Source: CBFDBT01 sp965603115 (lineage in GTDB: Bacteria; Pseudomonadota; Alphaproteobacteria; Sphingomonadales; Kordiimonadaceae). From it: DNA of 7,532 nt. The position numbers were made by a program, and so were the translations under genes. The notes under the pieces were generated by a model, which did not search any database, was not told the DNA's origin, and worked only from the letters and a program-made list of their open reading frames with translations. Location: assembly GCA_965603115.1 (NCBI GenBank), contig CBFDBT010000132.1:1-7532 (forward strand), given 5' to 3'. Position 1 is the first letter of the stretch; each line of letters starts with the position of its first letter. Of the stretch, positions 1 to 6,212 are shown piece after piece.

Positions 1-239
1 CAGAACGTGAAAATAGACGCATTCTAGCTGTTCGTTTTGATGACAAAGGCGTTGTATCTGACGTTGACAATCTAAACTTAAGCGTCGCTTGGAACATTGA
101 GCCTAGCAAAGACAAAACTAGAACCCGTGGAAAAGAGCAGAATTTCTTTCAGCAGCTTTTCATGAATGTTGGGCGCTTTGCAGGAGCTGGACAGCAACAA
201 GGCCAAGGACCTAATGGTCCAGGACCTAACGGTTCCTAA
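1..239 (+). CDS. bamE: BamE-like outer membrane assembly lipoprotein, C-terminal part
   Basis: Only the last 78 codons are visible, in the frame starting at base 3 and ending with TAA at 237-239; the start, lipoprotein signal peptide and lipobox lie outside the window. The visible part reads ENRRILAVRFDDKGVVSDVD, then a stretch containing WNIEPSKDKTRTRGKEQNFF, then QQLFMNVGRF. This resembles the end of alphaproteobacterial BamE (SmpA/OmlA family), where a beta strand of the form 'ILAVxFDxxGxV' is followed by a conserved 'TxTxGKExxxxxQL' stretch. In the family, BamE is a small periplasm-facing lipoprotein of the BAM complex that folds beta-barrel proteins into the outer membrane. The protein ends in a low-complexity Gln/Gly/Pro/Asn tail (GQQQGQGPNGPGPNGS) that is probably disordered. 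It is the only + strand gene here and converges on hppA across a shared terminator. The family call rests on a short fragment. Confidence 0.75.
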   Translation, partial: ERENRRILAVRFDDKGVVSDVDNLNLSVAWNIEPSKDKTRTRGKEQNFFQQLFMNVGRFAGAGQQQGQGPNGPGPNGS

Positions 240-268
240 AACTGGCAATACTATAACTCAGTAAAAGC

Positions 269-302
269 AAAAGCCCCGACCAAATTAATGGCCGGGGCTT
301 TT
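269..302. terminator. Bidirectional intrinsic terminator between bamE and hppA
   Basis: A perfect 10-bp inverted repeat pairs 269-278 (AAAAGCCCCG) with 293-302 (CGGGGCTTTT) around a 14-base loop; two more C-G pairs can form inside after one mismatch. On the + strand the GC-rich stem runs into TTTTATTGTTATT. On the - strand it runs into TTTTGCTTTT. It therefore can terminate both bamE from the left and hppA from the right, which matches their convergent arrangement. The bamE stop is 29 bases before it and the hppA stop 22 bases from it. Confidence 0.92.
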
Positions 303-324
303 ATTGTTATTAGATCCCTAGTGC

Positions 325-2406
325 TTAATGGGCTAGCATAGCCAATAGCAAGAGCGCCACAATGTTCGTAATCTTGATCATTGGGTTCACAGCTGGACCT
401 GCGGTATCTTTATAAGGGTCACCAACAGTATCACCCGTGATAGCCGCGTGGTGAGCGTCAGAGCCCTTACCGCCGTGGTTACCATCTTCGATATACTTTT
501 TGGCATTATCCCATGCACCACCGCCAGCAGTCATGCTAAGGGCCACATAAAGCCCCCCAACAATCACACCAACAAGCAAGGCACCAAGTGCAGCGAAGGC
601 TTCAGCTGGGCCGGCAATTGCATTGATAGCAAAATAAACCACTACTGGAGCAAGCACCGGTAAAAGACTTGGAACAATCATTTCCTTGATCGCTGTTTTT
701 GTAAGCAAATCAACTGCTTTAGCGTAATCAGGCTTTACTGTGCCTTTAAGAATACCAGGCTCACTCTTAAACTGTCTGCGAACCTCTTCCACAATCGCAC
801 CACCAGCGCGACCGACAGCCATCATGCCCATCGCTCCAAAGAGATACGGCAACAATGCTCCCAAGAACAACCCGACAATCACATAAGGATTAGCAAGCTG
901 GAAGTCTACATTAAGCTCTGGGAAGTAGAGTTTAAGGTCAGCTGTATAAGCACCAAAGAGAACAAGAGCAGCAAGACCTGCTGACGCAATTGCATATCCC
1001 TTTGTCACAGCTTTAGTAGTATTACCCACAGCGTCTAGAGCATCGGTGCGATCACGCACTTCTTGATCTAACTCAGCCATTTCAGCAATACCTCCGGCAT
1101 TATCTGTTACCGGACCAAAGGCATCAAGGGCAACCACAAAGCCTGCAACCGCAAGCATGGTGGAGCCAGCAAAACCCAGACCTAACACACCAGCAAACTG
1201 ATAAGCAGCGATAATACCAGCACAAATCAATATGGCTGGAGCCGCGGTTGATTCAAGCGATACAGCAAGGCCCTGAATCACGTTCGTGCCGTGACCTGTT
1301 TCAGATGCTTTAGCAATTGAGCGAACAGGACGATACTCAGTTGATGTGTAATATTCAGTTATTACAATGATTACAGCCGTTACAGCCAAACCAATAACAC
1401 CACACCAGAAAGCATCCATGCCAGTAAAGCTTACACTACCAGCATCAATAGTGTTTGTAAGGCCAATTGTTTGGTCAACTGCCCAATAAAGTGCAGGGAT
1501 TGACAAGAGTGCCGTTACTGCAAAGCCTTTGTATAACGCGCCCATGATATTACCACTTTTGCCAAGCTTGACAAAGAAAGTACCAATAATGGAAGTGATA
1601 ATACAAACACCACCGATAAGTAGTGGCATCAACATAACTGAAGCTGCAGCGTCACCAACATAAAGAGCTGTCAGGACCATAGTAGCTGTGATAGTCACAA
1701 CATAAGTCTCGAACAAATCAGCCGCCATACCAGCACAGTCACCTACGTTGTCGCCAACGTTGTCGGCAATAACTGCAGGATTGCGAGGATCATCTTCAGG
1801 GATACCCGCTTCAATCTTACCACAAAGGTCAGCACCAACATCCGCACCTTTGGTGAAGATACCACCGCCCAAACGGGCAAAGATTGAAATAAGTGAACCA
1901 CCAAAGCCAAGAGCAACTAGTGAATCGATCACTGTTCGGCTATCTACTGCTGCCCCTAATACTACAGTAAGGTAATAATAATAAACAGCTACACCCAAAA
2001 GGGCGAGACCAGCGACCAGCATACCTGTTACAGCGCCTGCCTTAAAAGCAAGTGTTAGGCCTTTTTGCACGCTCTCACTTGCAGCCTGTGTTGTACGCAC
2101 ATTTGCTTTCACTGAAATCAGCATGCCAACAAAGCCCGCAACACCTGACAAAATTGCGCCAATCGCAAAACCAATTGCCGGATAAACGCCCAAAGTCATA
2201 AACAGAACCACAGTTACAACGACACCAACAACAGAAATTGCTCGATATTGACGAGATAGATACGCACGTGCGCCTTCTTCAATTGCAGCAGCAATTTCTT
2301 GCATTTTTTCGTTACCCGCGCTCGCCGACAAAATCGACCTACGCGTAATTACACCATAAACTACTGCAAGAATGCCGCAGGCTATCGCGATAGATAATAC
2401 GTCCAT
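325..2406 (-). CDS. hppA: Membrane-bound proton-translocating pyrophosphatase (K+-independent type)
   Basis: This 693-residue multi-span inner-membrane enzyme hydrolyses pyrophosphate to two phosphates and pumps protons. The pyrophosphate-binding core is complete: GADVGADLCGKIE at 187-199, DDPRNPAVIADNVGDNVGDC at 205-224 and DAFGPVTDNAGGIAEMAELD at 428-447, with the C-terminal TGDTVGDPYKDTAGPAVNP at 657-675. In the known family, GNTTAA with a small residue three positions later marks K+-dependent enzymes. Here the stretch is GNTTKAVTKG (461-470), with Lys465 and Thr468, the signature of K+-independent H+-pumps such as that of Rhodospirillum rubrum. Position 195 is Cys where I expect Val; I attach no function to it. 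The ATG at 2404-2406 was chosen because AGAGG lies 7 bases upstream and the protein then begins directly with a hydrophobic helix (MDVLSIAIACGILAVVYG). An in-frame TTG at 2434-2436 would add ten polar residues and is less likely. The gene is separated from the upstream operon by a terminator, so it probably has its own promoter. Confidence 0.97.
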   Translation of the reverse strand: MDVLSIAIACGILAVVYGVITRRSILSASAGNEKMQEIAAAIEEGARAYLSRQYRAISVVGVVVTVVLFMTLGVYPAIGFAIGAILSGVAGFVGMLISVKANVRTTQAASESVQKGLTLAFKAGAVTGMLVAGLALLGVAVYYYYLTVVLGAAVDSRTVIDSLVALGFGGSLISIFARLGGGIFTKGADVGADLCGKIEAGIPEDDPRNPAVIADNVGDNVGDCAGMAADLFETYVVTITATMVLTALYVGDAAASVMLMPLLIGGVCIITSIIGTFFVKLGKSGNIMGALYKGFAVTALLSIPALYWAVDQTIGLTNTIDAGSVSFTGMDAFWCGVIGLAVTAVIIVITEYYTSTEYRPVRSIAKASETGHGTNVIQGLAVSLESTAAPAILICAGIIAAYQFAGVLGLGFAGSTMLAVAGFVVALDAFGPVTDNAGGIAEMAELDQEVRDRTDALDAVGNTTKAVTKGYAIASAGLAALVLFGAYTADLKLYFPELNVDFQLANPYVIVGLFLGALLPYLFGAMGMMAVGRAGGAIVEEVRRQFKSEPGILKGTVKPDYAKAVDLLTKTAIKEMIVPSLLPVLAPVVVYFAINAIAGPAEAFAALGALLVGVIVGGLYVALSMTAGGGAWDNAKKYIEDGNHGGKGSDAHHAAITGDTVGDPYKDTAGPAVNPMIKITNIVALLLLAMLAH

Positions 2407-2413
2407 GAGTTTT

Positions 2414-2418
2414 CCTCT
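2414..2418 (-). promoter_or_regulatory. Ribosome binding site of hppA
   Basis: On the - strand AGAGG lies 7 bases before the ATG at 2406-2404. This spacing is the main reason for preferring the ATG over the in-frame TTG thirty bases further upstream. Confidence 0.75.
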
Positions 2419-2484
2419 TCCCTCATTTAATCCCAAACACCTTAAAACTTCTTATTTTAAAGCTCTATTCCCCCTCCTAAAGAA

Positions 2485-2513
2485 GAATGTCAGTACATTC
2501 AGCCAGAAGCTGA
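2485..2513. repeat. Two abutting inverted repeats in the hppA leader
   Basis: Bases 2485-2500 form a perfect 6-bp inverted repeat with a 4-base centre (GAATGT CAGT ACATTC). Bases 2499-2513 form a perfect 5-bp inverted repeat with a 5-base loop (TCAGC CAGAA GCTGA). They share two bases, so as RNA only one can form completely. They lie 79-107 bases upstream of the hppA start, just downstream of the possible promoter. The first could be a dimeric regulator's operator; both could be stem-loops at the 5' end of the hppA transcript. The symmetry is directly visible, but function is inference. Confidence 0.4.
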
Positions 2514-2519
2514 GCAGAT

Positions 2520-2548
2520 ACCTTATTCAGCGTTTTTATGATGTGCAA
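2520..2548 (-). promoter_or_regulatory. Possible hppA promoter
   Basis: On the - strand TTGCAC (2548-2543) is followed after 17 bases by TAAGGT (2525-2520). The -35-like box sits in CTTGCAC, which partly matches the CTTGAC form usual in alphaproteobacteria; the -10 match is poor. It lies between the upstream operon's terminator and hppA, where a promoter is expected. Transcription would start near 2513 and give a leader of about 107 bases. I saw no better pair in the interval 2407-2566. Confidence 0.3.
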
Positions 2549-2566
2549 GCATTGCTTTTATAAAAG

Positions 2567-2598
2567 AAAACCCCGCATCATAATTTATGCAGGGTTTT
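2567..2598 (-). terminator. Intrinsic terminator of the rib-nusB-thiL operon
   Basis: An imperfect inverted repeat pairs 2567-2578 with 2587-2598: seven outer pairs (AAAACCC with GGGTTTT), one C/A mismatch at 2574/2591, then four inner pairs (GCAT with ATGC), around an 8-base loop. On the - strand it ends in TTTTCTTTTAT. It lies 33 bases past the stop of the FliL-like gene, so that gene is the last one of the operon and hppA is transcribed separately. Confidence 0.88.
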
Positions 2599-2630
2599 AG
2601 ATATAAATTCTGGTAAAATGTTACAGGAAA

Positions 2631-3152
2631 TCAGTTATTCACACGCATAGCATCATCAATAACTACACCTAAGATTATATCATCCCCAACTATAGATTTA
2701 GATATCTCTTTCAATACATTAGCCGTTTTTTCATAGTCGAGATTAGTTGAATTCGGCACTAAAAAACCGCCCTTGGCAATACGAGATATAAAGGCATGAC
2801 GAAGTTCAAATTTCATATTTCTTACCTTCACATTATTATTATCATCTTCTGTCAAAACTTTAATAGTTATCTTATAATTGCCGATGTATTTTCCTCTACT
2901 GTCATGCACAGGAACCGCCATTCCCTCAAAGAGAACAAACTTAGGCGCTTTTTCTTCTATTATTTCATCTGTAGATTCTTCTGATTCTAGAGATTCACCT
3001 TCGGGGTCTCCGCCGGACTGATTAAGTAAAAAATAAGCACCAGCGCCTCCAACAGCAAGGCCAACAACAAGAATGACAATCATTAGTATTTTGTTCGAGC
3101 CACCCGAACTTACAACTTCTTCTTCCATGTCTTCATTTTCATCATCTGCCAT
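2631..3152 (-). CDS. FliL-like single-pass membrane protein of unknown function
   Basis: The protein has 173 residues in three parts. Residues 1-20 are a short, very acidic N-terminus (MADDENEDMEEEVV). Residues about 21-43 are one membrane helix (KILMIVILVVGLAVGGAGAYFLL). Residues 44-68 are an acidic Glu/Ser-rich linker, followed by a domain of about 105 residues (69-173) that should lie in the periplasm. That domain has a strand-rich first half (GKYIGNYKITIKVL, 87-100) and a second half with LRHAFISRI (117-125) and a helix (ANVLKEISKSI, 144-154) before a final strand (ILGVVIDDAMRV). This layout is that of flagellar basal-body FliL, a stator-associated protein, but no motif proves it and no flagellar gene is adjacent. 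The ATG is supported by AAAGGA seven bases upstream. It follows thiL by 11 bases and is the last gene before the terminator. Hand-counted GC over 2641-3120 is 179/480 (37%), lower than hppA. Confidence 0.6.
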   Translation of the reverse strand: MADDENEDMEEEVVSSGGSNKILMIVILVVGLAVGGAGAYFLLNQSGGDPEGESLESEESTDEIIEEKAPKFVLFEGMAVPVHDSRGKYIGNYKITIKVLTEDDNNNVKVRNMKFELRHAFISRIAKGGFLVPNSTNLDYEKTANVLKEISKSIVGDDIILGVVIDDAMRVNN

Positions 3153-3159
3153 CTCAAAG

Positions 3160-3166
3160 TCCTTTA
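3160..3166 (-). promoter_or_regulatory. Ribosome binding site overlapping the thiL stop codon
   Basis: TAAAGGA on the - strand contains both the thiL stop (TAA, 3166-3164) and the Shine-Dalgarno sequence for the FliL-like gene, 7 bases before its ATG. Ribosomes finishing thiL release directly on the next start site, which suggests translational coupling. Confidence 0.8.
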
Positions 3167-4123
3167 AAAATGTCTAAACCCAATTTCATCATAGTCTAAT
3201 AGAACGCCATTTTCATCCCTGAGGTCAAGACTTTCACCTTCGATCACCACTCCAATGGCTGTAAGTGCGGTATTTGATTGTGCTGCAACTGACATCAATG
3301 CGTGTTGGCGATCAGGTCTGCAGGTCAATAATAATTCATAATCATCACCACCAGCAAGAATTGTCTGCCATAAATTTTTATCTCCAGCAAGTCGCTCTTT
3401 AGCGGCTGGCGATAAAGGGATGCAGTGTCGGTCAATCTGAATCCCGCATCGCGATGCCTTCATCATATGACTAGCATCAGCGAGCAAGCCATCCGATATA
3501 TCCATGCCTGCACCAACAATTCCTACCATGGCTTTGCCAAGCGCCACACGGGGTTCTGGTTCCAAATATCTATTGAGCAAATAGGCATTACGGGAGCATT
3601 TTCCAGACTTTTTTCGTTCCACTAGTCCAAGAGCCCCATCGCCGATAGTGCCGGTGACATAAACAATGTCTCCAGCCTTTGCTTCCGAGCGTTTGATAAC
3701 GTGCCCGCCAGCAACATCGCCAAAAATAGTGATCGAAATAGTCAGCGGACCCGGTGTTTTAACTGTATCCCCGCCCAACAGGCATAAACTATACTTGGAT
3801 TGAGATGCTTTAAGCCCAGATGAAAAGCCTTCAAGCCAGCTATCTGTTATATCTTGGTTTAAAGCCAAGCCCAAAAAATAGCCGATAGGAGATGCGCCCT
3901 TACCCGCTAAGTCAGACAGATTTACACCGAGGGCTTTAGATGCAACTTGTGCTGGGTCGTCATCCTCAAAAAAATGAACTCCTGCAACTAGTATATCTTT
4001 GCTTATCACAAGGTCTTTACCAATTGCGGGGGTAAGAACAGCCGCATCGTCGAGCAATCCCAAGCCACCTGCACCAGCAAGTGGGGCAAAGTATTTGGCA
4101 ATTAAATCGAACTCGCTGATCAT
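3164..4123 (-). CDS. thiL: Thiamine-monophosphate kinase
   Basis: ThiL phosphorylates thiamine monophosphate with ATP to the active cofactor thiamine diphosphate in the cytoplasm. The 319-residue length is normal for the family (PurM/AIR-synthase-like fold). Visible motifs in order: LLDDAAVL (23-30, Mg-binding Asp pair), KALGVNLSDLAGKGASP (63-79), GGDTVKTPGPL (117-127, nucleotide/metal loop), the linker YVTGTIGDGALGL (155-167), GMDISDGLLAD (206-216) and AGGDDYELLLT (257-267). The last motif is usually GGEDYELL; the Asp at 260 is a conservative change. The C-terminus GFRHF is typical of alphaproteobacterial ThiL. AGGA lies 7 bases before the ATG. The gene follows nusB after 20 bases and precedes the FliL-like gene by 11, within one transcript. 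Confidence 0.96.
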   Translation of the reverse strand: MISEFDLIAKYFAPLAGAGGLGLLDDAAVLTPAIGKDLVISKDILVAGVHFFEDDDPAQVASKALGVNLSDLAGKGASPIGYFLGLALNQDITDSWLEGFSSGLKASQSKYSLCLLGGDTVKTPGPLTISITIFGDVAGGHVIKRSEAKAGDIVYVTGTIGDGALGLVERKKSGKCSRNAYLLNRYLEPEPRVALGKAMVGIVGAGMDISDGLLADASHMMKASRCGIQIDRHCIPLSPAAKERLAGDKNLWQTILAGGDDYELLLTCRPDRQHALMSVAAQSNTALTAIGVVIEGESLDLRDENGVLLDYDEIGFRHF

Positions 4124-4143
4124 ACCATCTTCCTAAAGTTACT

Positions 4144-4611
4144 CTAGGAGCGCAACTCTTTTGCAAGCTTATCTAGAATACCATTCACAAAAGAAGTTTC
4201 AATTCGGTCATAAAATGCGTGAGCTACATCAACATATTCATTGATAATAACTGGTGTCGGCACATCCGGCCTTGCAATAATCTCATAACAACCAGCACGC
4301 AAAATAGCCCTGAGTAATTTTTCAATGCGATCTATGGGCCAATCTGGTGTTAGAAATTTTTTGATGTTTGTATCAATCTCTTCTAAACGCGAAAAAGCCC
4401 CATCTACTATATCAGAGAATAGGACAATATCAGCATCGCTATATTGATCACCCTCAATCTCTTTACCTAGACGATGATTGGAATATTCTTCGATAATCAT
4501 TTTAACCGCAGGTTTTTCAGCCATGTCCAGTTGATAGAGAGCTTGTACGGCTCCCAAGCGGGCTGCGCTGCGCGGTCCGCCTTTTTTGGGTTTATTCTTA
4601 GTATCTGTCAT
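4144..4611 (-). CDS. nusB: Transcription antitermination factor NusB
   Basis: NusB is a small all-helical RNA-binding protein. With NusE (ribosomal protein S10) it binds boxA RNA and helps RNA polymerase read through rRNA operons. The 155-residue product begins with a basic leader and RSAARLGAVQALYQLD (14-29), the family's first helix. The helical core WPIDRIEKLLRAILRAGCYE (91-110) and the C-terminal stretches PTPVIINEYVDVAHAF (118-133) and SFVNGILDKLA (140-150) follow, all in the expected order. Its ATG touches the ribH stop codon directly (TAAATG, no bases between). No strong Shine-Dalgarno sequence is visible, so translation is probably coupled to ribH. Pairing of ribH and nusB is common in bacteria. 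Confidence 0.96.
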   Translation of the reverse strand: MTDTKNKPKKGGPRSAARLGAVQALYQLDMAEKPAVKMIIEEYSNHRLGKEIEGDQYSDADIVLFSDIVDGAFSRLEEIDTNIKKFLTPDWPIDRIEKLLRAILRAGCYEIIARPDVPTPVIINEYVDVAHAFYDRIETSFVNGILDKLAKELRS

Positions 4612-5052
4612 TTATTTACACCCAAACAATTCTTTTAATTCAATCATACGCAAGGCAGCACCCGCTACCGCTGCGCCTTTATTCTTTTCACTTCGCGACG
4701 CCCTCGCCCATGCCTGGTCACTATTTTCAACTGTCAAAATACCATTACCTAAGCAAATTTGATCCTTTATGGCCAACTCCTGCAAGGCTCTCGCACTTTC
4801 CATGCAAACATAATCATAATGGGTTGTTTCACCGCGTATAACACATCCTAGGGCAACGTAGCCATCATAGGATACGGCATCCCCCTCATGTGAAAATTTA
4901 ATCGCTGCGGGAATTTCCAGCGCGCCCGGCACACTTACTCTATCATAGGTGCAGCCTGCCGCTTCTATAGCTTCGCCGGCTCCGGCAGCCATTTCATCAG
5001 CAAGATCATCATAAAATCGAGCTTCCACGATTAGAAGGTGATGTTTACTCAT
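4612..5052 (-). CDS. ribH: 6,7-dimethyl-8-ribityllumazine synthase
   Basis: RibH condenses 5-amino-6-ribitylaminouracil with 3,4-dihydroxy-2-butanone 4-phosphate, the step before riboflavin synthase; the enzyme family forms pentamers or 60-mers. The 146 residues carry VEARFYDDLADE near the N-terminus (9-20), VPGALEIPAAI (41-51, substrate loop), ALGCVIRGETTHYDYVC (67-83, with the likely proton-transferring His78), GNGILTVENSDQAWARA (102-118) and NKGAAVAGAALRMIEL (124-139). All active-site stretches are intact. The ATG at 5052-5050 has only a weak purine-rich stretch (AGAAAG) upstream. The gap of 36 bases from ribB contains a small hairpin (5070-5080). Its TAA stop is contiguous with the nusB ATG. 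Confidence 0.96.
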   Translation of the reverse strand: MSKHHLLIVEARFYDDLADEMAAGAGEAIEAAGCTYDRVSVPGALEIPAAIKFSHEGDAVSYDGYVALGCVIRGETTHYDYVCMESARALQELAIKDQICLGNGILTVENSDQAWARASRSEKNKGAAVAGAALRMIELKELFGCK

Positions 5053-5069
5053 AATTATTCTTTCTATTC

Positions 5070-5080
5070 GGCTAAAAGCC
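5070..5080 (-). other. Small hairpin in the ribB-ribH gap
   Basis: GGCT (5070-5073) and AGCC (5077-5080) can pair around three bases, in the 36-base space between the ribB stop and the ribH ATG. It lacks a T-run, so it is not a terminator. It might affect ribH translation or message stability, but a 4-bp stem can easily occur by chance. Confidence 0.2.
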
Positions 5081-5088
5081 CAAACAAT

Positions 5089-6198
5089 CTAATTGGCAGG
5101 AATGGCCCTATTTTCTACAATATTTAGGCCATAGCCCTCAATACCAACCACTGGAGCCTGTGTATTTGAAAGCAATATCATATTGAGAATACCAAGATCG
5201 AGCATAATCTGTGCTCCATACCCGATATTGCGGATAACTTTTTCGCTATCTTTTACATATTCGCCCTTGTGTTGAGAGACTAGCGAGGAAAATGACTGAC
5301 CACCAGAACCCGGAAAGACAACAACGACACCTCGTCCTTCTTCTTCTATCATCTGCATTGCGCGTGCGAGTTGCCCGCTTCTAGGCGTGTTTTCATCCAG
5401 CATATCTTCAAATGGATTTGCAACGTGCATGCGAACGGGTACTGGCTCTTCTCCACTAGGGTCGCCATATACAAGAGCCAAATTTTCAGAGTCATCCACG
5501 GTTGAGGCGTAAACCTTGACCGCCCATTCAGCACCACTATTTCGCTTAAAGCTGGAACTCTCTACACATTCAACAAGATTATCATTCTGCAAACGGTATG
5601 CAATCAGGTCACGAATGGTCCCTATTTTGAGGTCATGCGACTTGGCAAACTCCACCAAATCCGGCAAACGCGCCATTGTTCCGTCATCATTCATTATCTC
5701 ACATATTACAGCTGAGGGATTTAGCCCTGCTAGCTTTGAGATATCAACAGAGGCTTCTGTGTGCCCTGCTCTTGCAAGTACACCGCCATCTTTAGCCATC
5801 AAAGGAAATACATGGCCCGGAGATGCTATATCATCCTTACCCTTTGTACTATCAATAGCCACGGTGATTGTATGCGATCGGTCAGCGGCAGAAATGCCAG
5901 TGGTAACCCCTTCACGGGCCTCAATTGAGACCGTAAAAGCTGTGCCATGACGCATTTTATTGTCAACGCTCATCATAGGAATTTCAAGATCTTCAAGCCG
6001 CTCGCGCGTCATAGTTAGACAAATAAGACCCCGACCATATTTTGCCATAAAATTAACGGCATCTGGCGTTGCCATTTGAGCCGGAATGATCAGGTCGCCT
6101 TCATTTTCACGGTCTTCATCATCAACCAAAATAAACATGCGTCCATTTCGAGCGTCTTCAATAATATCTGAAACAGGGGATAGATAACGATTGGGCAA
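5089..6198 (-). CDS. ribB: 3,4-dihydroxy-2-butanone 4-phosphate synthase with degenerate GTP cyclohydrolase II-like domain (RibBX type)
   Basis: The N-terminal domain (about 1-205) converts ribulose 5-phosphate to the four-carbon riboflavin precursor and is intact: DDEDRENEGD (26-35), the Cys60 region (GLICLTM), RHGTAF (83-88), RAGHTEASVD (143-152, His146) and CEIMNDDGTMAR (166-177). The C-terminal domain (about 210-369) has the frame of GTP cyclohydrolase II (PVRMHVANPFED, GQLARAM, GYGAQIMLDLGI, LLSNTQAPVVGIEGYGL). It lacks the zinc ligands expected in the 'CxxxxxxSxRCDC' region: residues 255-277 contain no Cys. The catalytic 'RxQEGRGIGL' is replaced by VFPGSGGQSF (294-303). This matches the RibBX variant of Proteobacteria, so cyclohydrolase activity is not expected. 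The start is TTG at 6198-6196, with AAAGGA 7 bases upstream; the next Met (residue 21) would remove the first helix of the domain. It lies 11 bases after ribE. Confidence 0.95.
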   Translation of the reverse strand: MPNRYLSPVSDIIEDARNGRMFILVDDEDRENEGDLIIPAQMATPDAVNFMAKYGRGLICLTMTRERLEDLEIPMMSVDNKMRHGTAFTVSIEAREGVTTGISAADRSHTITVAIDSTKGKDDIASPGHVFPLMAKDGGVLARAGHTEASVDISKLAGLNPSAVICEIMNDDGTMARLPDLVEFAKSHDLKIGTIRDLIAYRLQNDNLVECVESSSFKRNSGAEWAVKVYASTVDDSENLALVYGDPSGEEPVPVRMHVANPFEDMLDENTPRSGQLARAMQMIEEEGRGVVVVFPGSGGQSFSSLVSQHKGEYVKDSEKVIRNIGYGAQIMLDLGILNMILLSNTQAPVVGIEGYGLNIVENRAIPAN

Positions 6199-6205
6199 AA
6201 TAGTA

Positions 6206-6212
6206 TCCTTTA
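6206..6212 (-). promoter_or_regulatory. Ribosome binding site overlapping the ribE stop, supporting a TTG start for ribB
   Basis: TAAAGGA on the - strand contains the ribE stop codon (6212-6210) and a Shine-Dalgarno sequence 7 bases before TTG at 6198. Sequence and geometry equal those at the thiL / FliL-like junction. No ATG or GTG is in frame between here and residue 21. Confidence 0.8.

Noticed and set aside
448..663. Short + strand open frames inside hppA (also 1748-1975)
   Set aside because: They are antisense to conserved pyrophosphatase motifs, and their products are Ser/Pro/Thr-rich or irregular, without recognisable features.
2407..2436. Ten-residue N-terminal extension of hppA from TTG
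   Set aside because: The added residues are polar and unlike the family's N-terminal helix, while the ATG at 2406 has a well-spaced AGAGG.
2372..2563. + strand open frame of 63 codons across the hppA start and leader
   Set aside because: It overlaps the hppA start, has no ribosome site or recognisable product, and covers the region of inverted repeats better explained as a leader.
5516..5950. Open frame of 144 codons on the + strand opposite ribB
   Set aside because: It lies wholly antisense to strongly conserved ribB codons, shows no family motif and has no convincing ribosome site; it is a shadow of the real gene.
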